A DNA stretch of 64,000 bases from Winogradskyella endarachnes (GTDB lineage Bacteria > Bacteroidota > Bacteroidia > Flavobacteriales > Flavobacteriaceae): the NCBI RefSeq assembly GCF_009741275.1, contig NZ_WOWS01000003.1, positions 186,001 to 250,000 of the forward strand. The letters are read 5' to 3'. Position 1 is the stretch's first letter. The number at the start of each line of letters is the position of its first letter. Made by a program: the position numbers and the translations under genes. Of this stretch, positions 34,026-43,826 are shown piece by piece. Below the pieces are notes generated by a model, which worked only from the letters and a program-made list of their open reading frames with translations, was not told the origin of the DNA and did no database searches.

Positions 34026-35424
34026 GCTTAACTTGACCATTTGTGCTATTCTTTTAATAACTACAGTCCATAAAGTTATTGCACAATCTGATAACATTTT
34101 AGAAAACTACATAAAGATTGCTATTGAGTCAAATGTAGCATTAAAAAGAGAAACCCTAAATTTTGAACAAAGCCTTGAAGCTCTCAAAGAGGCTAAACGC
34201 TCATTTTATCCCACGGTATCCTTGAACGCGAATTTTCAAACAGCTGCAGGCCAAAATCTATTCGGATTACAAATACAGGATCAATTAGACGGGTTTCTTC
34301 GTAATCTTGATATGATCAACAATAGTCTGGAACAATTGGATGCACCCAATTACCCAGATTTGCCATCTTATCTCACAGGAAATGATCAGGGTCTAAACGA
34401 TGCGCTCAATCAAAACCAGCAAACCTTCGTACGTTTAGCCATACCAGTTTATAACGCAGCAATTATTGAGAACCACAAAATCAAAAAAGAGCTGGTAACA
34501 CTAAGTAAGTTGAGTCAAGAGTATTATAAAGATGAGTTGGTCAAAGAGGTGAAAACGACATATTATCACTGGTTACAAGCAGGAGAAATAGTAAAAGTCT
34601 TTGAGAACGCATTAGCACTAGCTAGTGAGAATGTTAGAACCAATCGTAGTTTACTCAACAATTCAAAAATCACAAAGGACGGGCTGCTATCTGCCGAAGC
34701 TCGTGAAGCAGAGGTAAATCAAGAACTCATCACTGCAAGAAAAAATCAACGTTTGGCACAGGCTTTCTTCAACTTCCTTCTTAATCGTGCTTATGATATG
34801 TCTATCAATCAAACTGAAATTGACGATGATATAATCAACCTTCAATCGCTATCATTCTACGAGCAACTGGCACTATCACAGCGAAGGGATCTTCAACAGA
34901 TTATACAACTACAATCTGTAAGAGAGGCACAAATCGGACTAGAAAAAGCAACGATGAAACCTAGGGTTAATCTGGCTGTTGATGCTGGCTATCGTGGCAA
35001 TGAATATGCGTTTACCACAGAAGATGATTTTGTAGCGGTAGGTGCACAATTGACTTGGAATGTATTTACATTTGGTAAAAGCAAAGCTAAAATTCAGCAA
35101 GCACAACTAGATCAAGAAATCGCAAAAACACTGGAAGAAGAACTTATTGAAAAAATAAAAATTGAAGTGGTGGAAGCATATCTGGAAGTTGAAGCTGCTT
35201 ATGAACAATTAGCAGCAGCTCAAAAAGAAGTAAATGCTTCACAGGAGGAACTTAAGCTTGTGATGCGCAAGTTTGAGTTAGGCAGTGCCAATAGACTTGA
35301 AATAGAAAGTGCTGAAACTGATTTTCAAAATGCCCAGTTACGCGAGGTAGCGGCAAAATACAATGTTTTATCTCAAAAAGCTTCGCTCGAAAGAGCATCA
35401 AGCAGTTATAATTATGAAGAATAG
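34018..35424 (+). CDS. TolC-family outer-membrane efflux protein
   Basis: Outer-membrane channel of an RND pump. The signal peptide (ILLITTVHKVIAQ) precedes two long alpha-helical hairpin repeats (residues about 30-240 and 240-468) rich in Glu, Ala, Gln and Leu, with TolC-like segments such as VRTNRSLLNNSKITKDGLLSAE. The ATG at 34018 is preferred over one at 34009. It is overlapped by the adaptor gene by 11 bp. Confidence 0.9.
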   Translation: MNKLNLTICAILLITTVHKVIAQSDNILENYIKIAIESNVALKRETLNFEQSLEALKEAKRSFYPTVSLNANFQTAAGQNLFGLQIQDQLDGFLRNLDMINNSLEQLDAPNYPDLPSYLTGNDQGLNDALNQNQQTFVRLAIPVYNAAIIENHKIKKELVTLSKLSQEYYKDELVKEVKTTYYHWLQAGEIVKVFENALALASENVRTNRSLLNNSKITKDGLLSAEAREAEVNQELITARKNQRLAQAFFNFLLNRAYDMSINQTEIDDDIINLQSLSFYEQLALSQRRDLQQIIQLQSVREAQIGLEKATMKPRVNLAVDAGYRGNEYAFTTEDDFVAVGAQLTWNVFTFGKSKAKIQQAQLDQEIAKTLEEELIEKIKIEVVEAYLEVEAAYEQLAAAQKEVNASQEELKLVMRKFELGSANRLEIESAETDFQNAQLREVAAKYNVLSQKASLERASSSYNYEE

Positions 35425-36469
35425 CTTAAAATTTTCAGTAACGCTCTCCCTACTTGTGCTTGTGATAGCGTGTAAGAACGAGCAAGAACAAGAAAACACG
35501 AAAAAAATAAAAAGTGTTGCCACGGCCATTGCCGAAAGCGTAGATTACCAAAGAGAAGTTTTTGCAACAGGTAGGGTATCGTTAAGCAAAGAAGTAAAAC
35601 TCAGTTTTAAAACTGGTGGTATCATTGCACAGGTATTTGTGGATGAAGGACAGAGGGTTCAGCCCGGTCAGACGCTGGCAAGATTAAAACTAGACGAAAT
35701 AAAAGCACAGACAGACAATGCATCGCTGCAATACAACAAGGTACAACGCGACTTAGACCGCACCCAGGCACTATTTAAAGATTCGGTGGCGACCCTTGAG
35801 CAATTACAAAATGCTAAAACGCAGGTTCAAGCCGCAAGAAATTCGTTAGAATCTGCTGGGTTTAATCTTCGTTACTCTGAAATCAAGGCACCCTACAAAG
35901 GAATCGTGCTGACTAAGCTAGCGGATGAAAACGAGCTAGTAGGTTCAGGTAATCCAGTATTTTATTTTGGGGCTTTATCCAATACCAAACGTATAATTGT
36001 AAACCTAACTGCAAGGGAAATAGGAAAGATTGCCTTAGGCAATTCGGCTCGGGTTGTTTTTGATGCCCTGCCTGATCTCGTATTTAAGGGTAAAGTGACT
36101 GAGAAGAACGAAATTGCTGATATGCAGACTAACACTTTTTCTGTAGAGATTTCTCTTGATGATCCAGATGGTGTGTTGTATTCAGGTTTCGTAGGTAAGG
36201 CTTACATCGCTGTAGCCGGAGTCAAAACTGCGATAAAAATTCCTATTGATGCCCTAAAATATGCGCAGGGTGAACAAGCTGCTGTTTTCGTTTTGCGTAA
36301 TGGGATAGCCCAGAAAAAAGACGTAAATGTTTTCACCATTGATGGAAAATACATTTTACTTAAAGACGGATTAGAAATTGGCGATGAGGTTATTACAGAA
36401 GGTGTGGGTTACATCAAGCAGGGAGATAGTCTTACTACAAGAACAAATAAACAAAACAGTGCGCAATGA
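35414..36469 (+). CDS. RND efflux periplasmic adaptor (HlyD/MFP family)
   Basis: A lipoprotein adaptor, Cys 17 in LVLVIAC, linking inner-membrane pump and TolC. It has the lipoyl-half FKTGGIIAQVFVDEGQRVQPGQTLARL, a helical hairpin and the second half SEIKAPYKGIVLTKLADENELVGSG (in parts), then a beta-barrel. The ATG at 35414 gives 351 residues; the frame is open to 35363, but that would extend into tolC and remove the signal peptide from the N-terminus. Confidence 0.92.
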   Translation: MKNSLKFSVTLSLLVLVIACKNEQEQENTKKIKSVATAIAESVDYQREVFATGRVSLSKEVKLSFKTGGIIAQVFVDEGQRVQPGQTLARLKLDEIKAQTDNASLQYNKVQRDLDRTQALFKDSVATLEQLQNAKTQVQAARNSLESAGFNLRYSEIKAPYKGIVLTKLADENELVGSGNPVFYFGALSNTKRIIVNLTAREIGKIALGNSARVVFDALPDLVFKGKVTEKNEIADMQTNTFSVEISLDDPDGVLYSGFVGKAYIAVAGVKTAIKIPIDALKYAQGEQAAVFVLRNGIAQKKDVNVFTIDGKYILLKDGLEIGDEVITEGVGYIKQGDSLTTRTNKQNSAQ

Positions 36470-39400
36470 ATCTCCCTAAACTCGCCACTGAAAACAAAGA
36501 GGTTACCATTGTAGCTTTCCTTCTCATCTTGATAGTGGGATTGCAAGCTTACTTTGTAGTGCCTCAGTATGAAGATCCTATAGTTCAGCCGCCGGGCGGA
36601 ATTATTGTAGCCATATATCCTGGTGCAACCCCTAGTGATATGGAAAGCCTAATTGTCGATCCACTTGAAGAGTCTCTTTATGAGCTGGAGGATGTCATTA
36701 AAATGGACGCTGAAATTCAAAGTGGTTTAGCTACAATTAACTTGGAGTTCGATTTTAGTACAGATACAGATGAGAAATTTGATGATATTCTTAGTCAGGT
36801 TAATGATGTAAAAGAATCGCTACCAGACGGGTTATACGATTTACGAGTGATGAAGAAATCGACCTCAGATGTAAATATCTACCAGATTATGTTGGTAGGA
36901 GAAAACACACCCTACAGGATGTTACAACAGGAGGCAGAGAAGTTAAAGGATGCCATAGAGTCTATAAACGGTCTAAAGGCAGTAGATATTGAAGCTTATC
37001 CGGAAAGACAAGTGCGTATCTCACTCGACCCTATTCAAATGAAGGCTTCTAATATTTCTATTAATGACTTAGAACAGGCCATTCAGAGCAGCAATGCAAA
37101 CATACCTGCAGGAAGCCTGGATCTGGGAGGAAAACAGTTTAACGTACAGACCTCAGGATTTTATGAAGACCTCAAAGAAATCAAAAGGACAGTGGTAGGA
37201 ACCTATCGTGGTCAAAATGTTTATCTGGAGGATATTGCTAGTGTAGATTATCAATATGAAGATGAACGCTATATAGCTCGTATTAATGGTAAGAAATCAA
37301 TCATTATATCCATACAACAGAATGAAAATGAAAATGTGCATACCGTTTCTGAAGCTATTCGATCGCGCATTGATAAACTAATTTTTCCTACAGGTATAGA
37401 GCTTGTGTATGCTTTTGAGCAAACAGAGCAGGTAAAAGATAGTGTAAACAACTTTATTTCAAACCTTTTGCAGGGTATTCTTCTGGTAGGATTGATTATC
37501 TGGCTGGTGTTGGGGCAACGTCCTGCATTTCTTGTAATGGTCAGTATTCCGCTTTCAATATTTATGGCCATTGTGGTCATATATCAAATGGAACTGGGTC
37601 TGCAGCAAATATCCATTGCTGGTTTGATTATTGCTTTAGGTTTACTGGTAGATAATTCGATTGTTATTGTCGAAAACATTTCTCGCTATCTCAATGAAGG
37701 GCTTTCCCGTAAGGAGGCTGCGATAAGAGGTTGTTCAGAACTAGGTGGTGCTTTAATCAGTGCCACATTAACCACTTGCCTCGCGTTCATACCCATCATA
37801 ACAATGCCGGACAAAACGGGCGAGTTCATACGTTCTATGCCTATTACGGTAGTTGCAACATTAGTAGCCTCACTCATCATAGCATTTACACTTACACCAT
37901 TTGTAGCTTCTCGTATTTTTAAAGAAGGTACTGCTATTAAGACGACTTGGATTGCAAAAAAATTCAAAACATTTGCAAACGGTTCATATACGCAACTTCT
38001 AACGTGGGTCTTTAAGCGAAGGCCATTAGTTATAATTGGTACCATAATCACTTTTATCTGCGCTATTACAGTTTTTGTTCTTTACATTGATCAGAGTTTT
38101 TTTCCGAAGGCTCAAAAACCACAGTTCCGCATAACGGTGCGTCTGACACCCGGTAGCAATCTGGATGCAACAGATAAAGTGGTAAAACGCGTTGAGACTG
38201 TGCTTGATACCACAAGTTTAGTAGATTACTACGTAGCAAACGTGGGACATGGTAATCCAAGGATTTATTACAATGTCAATTCAGAAAATTTTCAATCCAA
38301 TTTTTCGGAGATTTATGTGCGACTCAAACGTTATGAAGAGAAAGAGTTTGAAAGCTTCATACAGCATATGCGAAATACCTTTGATACCTTCGGTGAGGCG
38401 CAGATAGATGTCAAAGAATATTCTCAGGGCCCTAGTACGGGCGCCCCAATTGAAGTAAAGGTTTATGAAGATAACATTGAACGCCTTAAAACCCTCTCAT
38501 TACAGGTAGAGGAGCGGCTGGCAAAACATCCTGCCATACTCAATTTATCAAATGAAATGGGACAGACCACCACAGATCTGAAGCTAGAGATTTATCGGGA
38601 AAAAGCCGCAATGCTTGGTGTTCCTCTTATTAATATAGACATTGCGATGCGTACTTTTATTGCAGGTCGACCTGTTTCAAAATATCGTGATGATGAAGGG
38701 AACGAAATGAACATCGTTTTGCGATACGACATCCGTCAAGCTGATTTCAGCTATGAGGATTTTGAGAAAATTCAGGTAGAATCACTCAGCGGTAGCTTTA
38801 TTCCTCTTTTTAACTTGGCAAATTTAACTTTTATTGAAGCAGAGACTTCAAGGGAACATGCGATGGGAAATCGCACAGCAACGGTGAGTGCAGATTTAAA
38901 GGACGGTTACGCCATCAAGGAGGTAATTAAAGAATTATCTGCTGATCTTGATGAACTAGCTTGGGAAGAAAGCAGTTATGAGTTTGCAGGAGCCCTAGAA
39001 GATCAGCAATCTTCGTTTGGAGGGTTGCTAAGTGCCACTGGCTTTGCGCTTGGGCTGTGCTTTATGGTCTTGATTATTCAGTTCCGCTCGTTTACACAAC
39101 CCTTGATTATTTTTACCGCCTTGCCATTTGGGGTAATAGGAGCAGTATTCCTAATGTTTATATTCAATGAGACTTTTTCTTTTATGGCTTTTGTAGGACT
39201 AATAAGTCTTATCGGTATCGCCATCAACAACTCTATCGTAATGGTCGAGTTCGCCAATCAACAATTAAGAGAAGGAACTACTATACGAGAAGCAGCTATA
39301 GAAGCTGGAAAAATTAGGCTAGTACCCATCGTTTCGACAACCTTGACTACTGTGCTCGGGATCATTCCTTTAACTGTTTTTGGGGGGGCATTATGGCGCC

Positions 39401-39561
39401 CAATCGGCCTAGTTATAATTGGAGGAATGATTTCTTCCACTATCCTCATATTACTTCTTTTGCCAATGATTTATGATTTCTTTACCAGTTCCAAAAGGAC
39501 AAATTCAGAACTCGATAGGAGTGAAAATCAACAAGCAGATAACAATCTGAGTTTAGAATAA
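36466..39561 (+). CDS. RND-family inner-membrane efflux transporter
   Basis: A 1031-residue pump with 12 predicted membrane segments, two large periplasmic loops and the internal twofold repeat. The helix-4 motif IIALGLLVDNSIVIVENISRYL carries the proton-relay Asp, and GLISLIGIAINNSIVMVEFANQ is its counterpart in the second half. It starts within the adaptor stop (4-bp overlap). It belongs to the drug/HAE-like group rather than the heavy-metal type (no DFG-type metal motif seen), but the substrate is unknown. Confidence 0.93.
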   Translation: MNLPKLATENKEVTIVAFLLILIVGLQAYFVVPQYEDPIVQPPGGIIVAIYPGATPSDMESLIVDPLEESLYELEDVIKMDAEIQSGLATINLEFDFSTDTDEKFDDILSQVNDVKESLPDGLYDLRVMKKSTSDVNIYQIMLVGENTPYRMLQQEAEKLKDAIESINGLKAVDIEAYPERQVRISLDPIQMKASNISINDLEQAIQSSNANIPAGSLDLGGKQFNVQTSGFYEDLKEIKRTVVGTYRGQNVYLEDIASVDYQYEDERYIARINGKKSIIISIQQNENENVHTVSEAIRSRIDKLIFPTGIELVYAFEQTEQVKDSVNNFISNLLQGILLVGLIIWLVLGQRPAFLVMVSIPLSIFMAIVVIYQMELGLQQISIAGLIIALGLLVDNSIVIVENISRYLNEGLSRKEAAIRGCSELGGALISATLTTCLAFIPIITMPDKTGEFIRSMPITVVATLVASLIIAFTLTPFVASRIFKEGTAIKTTWIAKKFKTFANGSYTQLLTWVFKRRPLVIIGTIITFICAITVFVLYIDQSFFPKAQKPQFRITVRLTPGSNLDATDKVVKRVETVLDTTSLVDYYVANVGHGNPRIYYNVNSENFQSNFSEIYVRLKRYEEKEFESFIQHMRNTFDTFGEAQIDVKEYSQGPSTGAPIEVKVYEDNIERLKTLSLQVEERLAKHPAILNLSNEMGQTTTDLKLEIYREKAAMLGVPLINIDIAMRTFIAGRPVSKYRDDEGNEMNIVLRYDIRQADFSYEDFEKIQVESLSGSFIPLFNLANLTFIEAETSREHAMGNRTATVSADLKDGYAIKEVIKELSADLDELAWEESSYEFAGALEDQQSSFGGLLSATGFALGLCFMVLIIQFRSFTQPLIIFTALPFGVIGAVFLMFIFNETFSFMAFVGLISLIGIAINNSIVMVEFANQQLREGTTIREAAIEAGKIRLVPIVSTTLTTVLGIIPLTVFGGALWRPIGLVIIGGMISSTILILLLLPMIYDFFTSSKRTNSELDRSENQQADNNLSLE

Positions 39562-39635
39562 GCTGTATCAAGGTAAATGCCCAAATAAATCATATCAATC
39601 ACAAAAAATTGTCTTTACAATTAAATAAAAGAAGT

Positions 39636-40754
39636 ATGTCAGTGTCGCGTAAAATAGACAAAAGAGTAAGACCTGTTTTTATTAAGCAAGGTATAATTCT
39701 TAGCTTTTTCTGGGGATTATTTGGAATGCTCTATATCTACATTAGATACATAGGTCAGACCAGTGAGATTCGGGACACTTTTCCATATGTATTGCCTTTA
39801 AATAGTTCTGGACTTCTTCTCGTAGGTTTTTCCACTGGTTTTTTGATAGGCTTGTTTTTAGCTTTGATCAATGTATATTCCGGACACTATCTCTCAAAAC
39901 TGTCTGTCTGGCAAGGTATTATATTTAATTTGGCGATGGTGTTTGTTGTATCTCTATTCTGCATAGGTTCAATTTTGCTCATAGCACTGCTCCTTAAAGG
40001 ATTTGAATTTACCACAGTTTGGAGTATAACTATAAGTGTTATACTTTCCCATCACTTATTATCCATATTTGCTTTTATGCTGCCTTTGGGCGCCTTGTTC
40101 AATTTAGCCCGTGAAATATCCCTGAGGTTAGGGCCAAATCATTTTTGGAAAATCCTATCCGGATCTTACAGGAAACCTATTGAAGAAAACCGCGTATTTC
40201 TTTTTGTTGATTTGGCATCATCAACAAGTATCGCAGAGCACTTAAGCCATATACGATATAGTGAATTAATACAAGATTGTTTTGAAGAGCTCTCATTAAT
40301 CGCTTTAGAATTTAATGGCAGTATTTATCAATTTGTAGGTGATGAAGCGGTCATAACCTGGTCTCTTGAAAAAGACCAGAAGGCAAGGAACAAGGCTGTA
40401 AAGCTGTTTTTTGCGTTTAGAAAAGCCTTAGAAAACAATACCTGCTATTTTTCAGAGAAATATAACGTTCAACCTGTATTTAGAGGTGCCGTGCATAGTG
40501 GTATGGTAACTATTGCAGAGATAGGTGTTTTTAAAAAGGAAATAGCCTATCACGGAGATGTACTTAACACCACTGCTCGCCTAATGCAAATTAGCAAAGA
40601 AAACAACAACAAACTAGCGATGACTACCATCGTAATGAATGGCCTTCCAGAGTGCAGTAAATCAGAATTTTTAGGAGAATATGTATTGAGAGGAAAAAAC
40701 AGCAAAGTAACGGTGTATTTGCTGAAAGAGAGCAGTGAGGCAGCACCACAATAA
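39636..40754 (+). CDS. Membrane-anchored class III adenylate/guanylate cyclase
   Basis: About four hydrophobic segments (residues 15-170) followed by a cyclase domain. The metal-binding Asp residues are seen in VFLFVDLASSTSIAEHL and FVGDEAVITW, and AYHGDVLNTTARLMQ contains the Asn/Arg transition-state pair. The substrate-specifying residues are not resolved by eye, so cAMP or cGMP is open. The ATG at 39636 is preferred to a TTG at 39609. It follows the RND gene by 74 bp on the same strand, which suggests co-transcription. Confidence 0.88.
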   Translation: MSVSRKIDKRVRPVFIKQGIILSFFWGLFGMLYIYIRYIGQTSEIRDTFPYVLPLNSSGLLLVGFSTGFLIGLFLALINVYSGHYLSKLSVWQGIIFNLAMVFVVSLFCIGSILLIALLLKGFEFTTVWSITISVILSHHLLSIFAFMLPLGALFNLAREISLRLGPNHFWKILSGSYRKPIEENRVFLFVDLASSTSIAEHLSHIRYSELIQDCFEELSLIALEFNGSIYQFVGDEAVITWSLEKDQKARNKAVKLFFAFRKALENNTCYFSEKYNVQPVFRGAVHSGMVTIAEIGVFKKEIAYHGDVLNTTARLMQISKENNNKLAMTTIVMNGLPECSKSEFLGEYVLRGKNSKVTVYLLKESSEAAPQ

Positions 40755-40790
40755 TTTTGGTACTACAATTATATTATATCTAAACCATCA

Positions 40791-41142
40791 ATGAAAGAAA
40801 ATAAGCTTTCAGAGAATATTCTAGCCAATCTATCAGCTTTTTTAATCATTTTTTTAGCTTTCGCGAAAACGAATTACACTCAAACCACCATTGAGGCATT
40901 TACCACCGCAGATAACCTAACGCTGAAAGGCTGGTTTTCAAACCCCTAACCGAGGATTACAAACTCATCATCTTCAGCTTAAACGAGACCATTGTCGGAT
41001 ACGATAACGAAGAAGCCTCTTTCGTATTCTAAAACGTTATTGCCCGTTTGGGAAGAAATGTTTGGCTAAATCTATTAATTATGACCCAAATGCACTTGAA
41101 AATCAGAAGAATCATAACTCGAGTATAGATGAGGGCAAGTAA
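40791..41142 (+). pseudogene. Decayed gene remnant with stops and frameshift
   Basis: An ATG at 40791 opens 52 codons (hydrophobic start, LSAFLIIFLAFAKT) to a TAA at 40947. Beyond it other frames carry protein-like text: DYKLIIFSLNETIVGYDNEE, a TAA, NVIARLGRNVWL, a frameshift, then NYDPNALENQKNHNSSIDEGK in part and a stop at 41140-41142. I do not recognise the family. The direct-repeat copy starts 5 bp later. Between 41,352 and 41,456 another short remnant (FITYKEKLYDFKEYLEPDF, stop at about 41450) is seen. Confidence 0.45.
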
Positions 41143-41146
41143 TTAT

Positions 41147-41351
41147 TTGGCCACTACTCAAATTTATGCAAGAGTTGTTGAGAAAAAGGTGAGTGAAGAT
41201 ATGGGTAAACTAGAATTATTATTACTTGAAAAAAAATAATCCATGCAACCTGAAGAGTTACCTTTTTATTGATTTCTAATTTTAATCCAAATTAAAAAAT
41301 TTCATAATTGTCCTACTTAAATTTATAATCGTCCCAATTTTTTGTTCAGAT
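41147..41351 (+). repeat. 205-bp direct repeat, copy 2 (truncated integrase tail)
   Basis: Encodes only the last 30 codons of an integrase (from LATTQIYARVVEKK to a TAA at 41237-41239) plus 112 bp of downstream DNA. It matches 26,788-26,992 with five transitions (G to A or C to T in this copy). It is the scar of a second integrase end. Confidence 0.95.
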
Positions 41352-41456
41352 AAATAGTAATTTTGTGAGATTTGAATTTTATCACTTACAAAGAAAAATT
41401 ATATGATTTCAAAGAGTATTTAGAACCAGACTTTATTAGAATACAATAAACTATAG

Positions 41457-42329
41457 ATGAAAGACATACCCATTATACATAAAGCAAATGCCAAAGCGCG
41501 TTCAAATTTTAATATACGGAGTATGTCTGAAATTTTGAAAGGGAAAGATTTTAAAAGAGACTTGCACAGGCATGATTTTTTTGTGATTTTTTGCTTTAAA
41601 AAAGGTAATGGTTTTCAAGAGATAGATTTCAAAGAATATTCAATACAAAAAAATTCACTTTTCTTATTACGCCCTGGTCAAATCCATAAATTAAGGATTG
41701 ATGCAAAAAGTGAAGGGTTTCTAATTCAGTTTGGACAAAACTTCTTTAGACCCCTAAAATCACATTTGTATAAAACATTACGCTTACAAGAAAATAAAGA
41801 TTTCTACGTATTTGATAATAATGAATACGACGGTATCAATTATTTAGCTGAATGTATATACCAAGAACACAAGGACAAAAAAGCGGGCTACGTTGAAAGT
41901 ATAAAAGCCTACTTTGAGCTACTTTTTATTCATCTTTTCAGAAAAATATCTTTAGATAAATTCCCCTCCAATCAAAGTACAAGCTACTATCAAGAAAAGT
42001 TGGAAGTGCTTTTATTTACTATTGAGTTGAAATTAGGTGAAATGAAACAAGTAAATGAATATGCCGAATACTTAAATCAGACCCCATATCAACTTAATAA
42101 GATTACTAAAATTACACTTGGCAAGACATTCTCAGAAGTTATTGCTGACAATATACTACTTGAAGCTAAACGCTACACATTGGGCACTTCTAACCAAATT
42201 AAGGAAATTGCGTATCATTTAGGGTATGATGATGTTTCTTATTTTATTCGTTTTTTCAAAAAGCATATTGGCCATACACCAGAAGAATTTAGGCAATTAC
42301 ATACTTCAAAAATTGATTCTCGGCTTTAA
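41457..42329 (+). CDS. AraC-family transcriptional regulator
   Basis: 290 residues: an N-terminal cupin-like sensor (LHRHDFFVIFCFKKGNGFQEIDF; LLRPGQIHKL) and a C-terminal double helix-turn-helix (LNQTPYQLNKITKITLGKTFSE; IKEIAYHLGYDDVSYFIRFFKKH in part; HTPEEFRQ). It stands directly before a group of redox genes on the same strand and probably regulates them in response to a small molecule; that is inferred from position. Confidence 0.92.
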   Translation: MKDIPIIHKANAKARSNFNIRSMSEILKGKDFKRDLHRHDFFVIFCFKKGNGFQEIDFKEYSIQKNSLFLLRPGQIHKLRIDAKSEGFLIQFGQNFFRPLKSHLYKTLRLQENKDFYVFDNNEYDGINYLAECIYQEHKDKKAGYVESIKAYFELLFIHLFRKISLDKFPSNQSTSYYQEKLEVLLFTIELKLGEMKQVNEYAEYLNQTPYQLNKITKITLGKTFSEVIADNILLEAKRYTLGTSNQIKEIAYHLGYDDVSYFIRFFKKHIGHTPEEFRQLHTSKIDSRL

Positions 42330-42453
42330 GAATAAAGTTTAAATTTTACAAAAGTACCATTAGACTAGAAACGAGTCCTACCTATTAGGCACGAGGCAAA
42401 CTACATTTGTACTTTACAATTTAAGAGAGAAAATATCTTAATAGCCTCGGTTT

Positions 42454-42675
42454 ATGAATACAAAAATAAAGCTTATTGCTTCACTAAAAATATGGGTGCT
42501 AATATATCCACTGCTAACACTTTTTCTTTATGTGTTTCAGGGCACATTGAGTTCTATTCCAGTCTATTTGCGTACGCTAATAATGACATTGGTTTTAGTC
42601 CCGTTGATTGTATTCGTTGGTTTACCCTTATTAGATAACATCATTGGTCTTTTTAAAAAGAATAAGAATAATTAA
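42454..42675 (+). CDS. Small two-helix membrane protein
   Basis: 73 residues with two hydrophobic segments (IWVLIYPLLTLFLYVF and LIMTLVLVPLIVFVGLPLL) and a Lys/Asn-rich C-terminus. It is of a kind often found beside AraC regulators and small redox enzymes in Bacteroidetes mobile elements, but I cannot name the family. It has its own ATG and sits in the gap between araC and the reductase. Confidence 0.6.
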   Translation: MNTKIKLIASLKIWVLIYPLLTLFLYVFQGTLSSIPVYLRTLIMTLVLVPLIVFVGLPLLDNIIGLFKKNKNN

Positions 42676-42794
42676 TTCAACATCGGTGAATTAATTATTC
42701 AATTAAGGATTATAAAAATAGGTTTAAGAGGAATATTGTCATTGATATTTTACGGCAACTTTAACTCAATCAACCTACTTAAACCTCTCAAATT

Positions 42795-43814
42795 ATGAAC
42801 AATAAACATAAAGGAATTGGCAGACGAGAATTTGTTAAAAACAGCAGTTTAGCATTAATAAGTATTAGCCTGCCTTGGCAAAACTTGGAATTAATAAATC
42901 AAAAAAAAATGACAGACACAGAATTTGAAGTAATAATAGTTGGAGGGAGCTACTCCGGTTTGGCTACTGCAATGGCATTGGGACGAGCATTAAGAAAAGT
43001 ACTTATTATTGATAGTGGAAAACCTTGTAACCGACAAACGCCACACTCTCACAATTTCATAACCCAAGATGGCAAAACACCTAAACAAATAAGTGACCTA
43101 GCTGCTGAACAAGTAAAAGCTTATCCAACGGTTCACTTTTTAGATGATTTGGTAACCGATGCGAAAAAATCTCTAAATAGTTTTTCGATAAGTACAGCCA
43201 ATGGAGATAGTTTTACTGCTAAAAGATTAGTGTTTGCCACGGGCATTCACGATATAATGCCCGAGATTGAAGGATTCTCCGACTGCTGGGGTATTTCGGT
43301 ATTGCATTGTCCATACTGTCACGGTTACGAAGTGCGAAAAAAAACAACAGGGATTTTAGGAAACGGAGATTTTGGTTTTGAGTTCTCGCGATTAATTTCG
43401 AACTGGACAGATAATTTAAGTCTGTACACAAATGGTGCTTCTACATTGTCAAAAGAAGAAACCGAGTTGTTGAAAAGTCGCAATATTAATATCGTTGAGA
43501 CAAAAATTATCAGGTTTGAGCATATTGATGGCTATGTAAAGAATATTCATTTTCAAGATGGTTCTCAATTGGCAGTAGATGCAATATATGCTCGCTTACC
43601 ATTTAAACAACATTGCACAGCACCTGAGAAGTTGGGTTGTAAGCTAAATGAAAAAGGCTATGTAGTTGTTGATGAAATGCAAAAAACAACAGTAGAAGGT
43701 GTCTATGCTTGTGGCGACAATACAACGAAAATGCGTACCGTTGCTAACGCAGTAGCAATGGGTACTAATGCCGGTATGATGCTTAACAAGGAATATGTAC
43801 TTGAAAATTTTTAA
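42795..43814 (+). CDS. FAD-dependent pyridine nucleotide-disulfide oxidoreductase (TrxR-like)
   Basis: A 339-residue flavoprotein with FAD motif VIIVGGSYSGLATAMALG, redox-type pair in HCPYCHGYE, NADPH motif GILGNGDFGFEFSR and C-terminal GVYACGDNTTKMRT. The N-terminus (GRREFVKNSSLALISISL) looks like a Tat-type or vestigial signal and precedes an internal MTDTEFEVIIVGG, where related cytoplasmic proteins start; the internal Met may be the real start. It is followed by an SDR gene (12-bp gap). Confidence 0.85.
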   Translation: MNNKHKGIGRREFVKNSSLALISISLPWQNLELINQKKMTDTEFEVIIVGGSYSGLATAMALGRALRKVLIIDSGKPCNRQTPHSHNFITQDGKTPKQISDLAAEQVKAYPTVHFLDDLVTDAKKSLNSFSISTANGDSFTAKRLVFATGIHDIMPEIEGFSDCWGISVLHCPYCHGYEVRKKTTGILGNGDFGFEFSRLISNWTDNLSLYTNGASTLSKEETELLKSRNINIVETKIIRFEHIDGYVKNIHFQDGSQLAVDAIYARLPFKQHCTAPEKLGCKLNEKGYVVVDEMQKTTVEGVYACGDNTTKMRTVANAVAMGTNAGMMLNKEYVLENF

Positions 43815-43826
43815 TCTTAATAAATT

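Noticed and set aside
37269-38260. Several antisense frames in the RND transporter gene
   Set aside because: The sense strand has full-length pump motifs; the antisense texts have no family features.
26788-41351. The 205-bp repeat as target-site duplication
   Set aside because: Far too long for any known transposase, and it consists of integrase coding sequence and flank.
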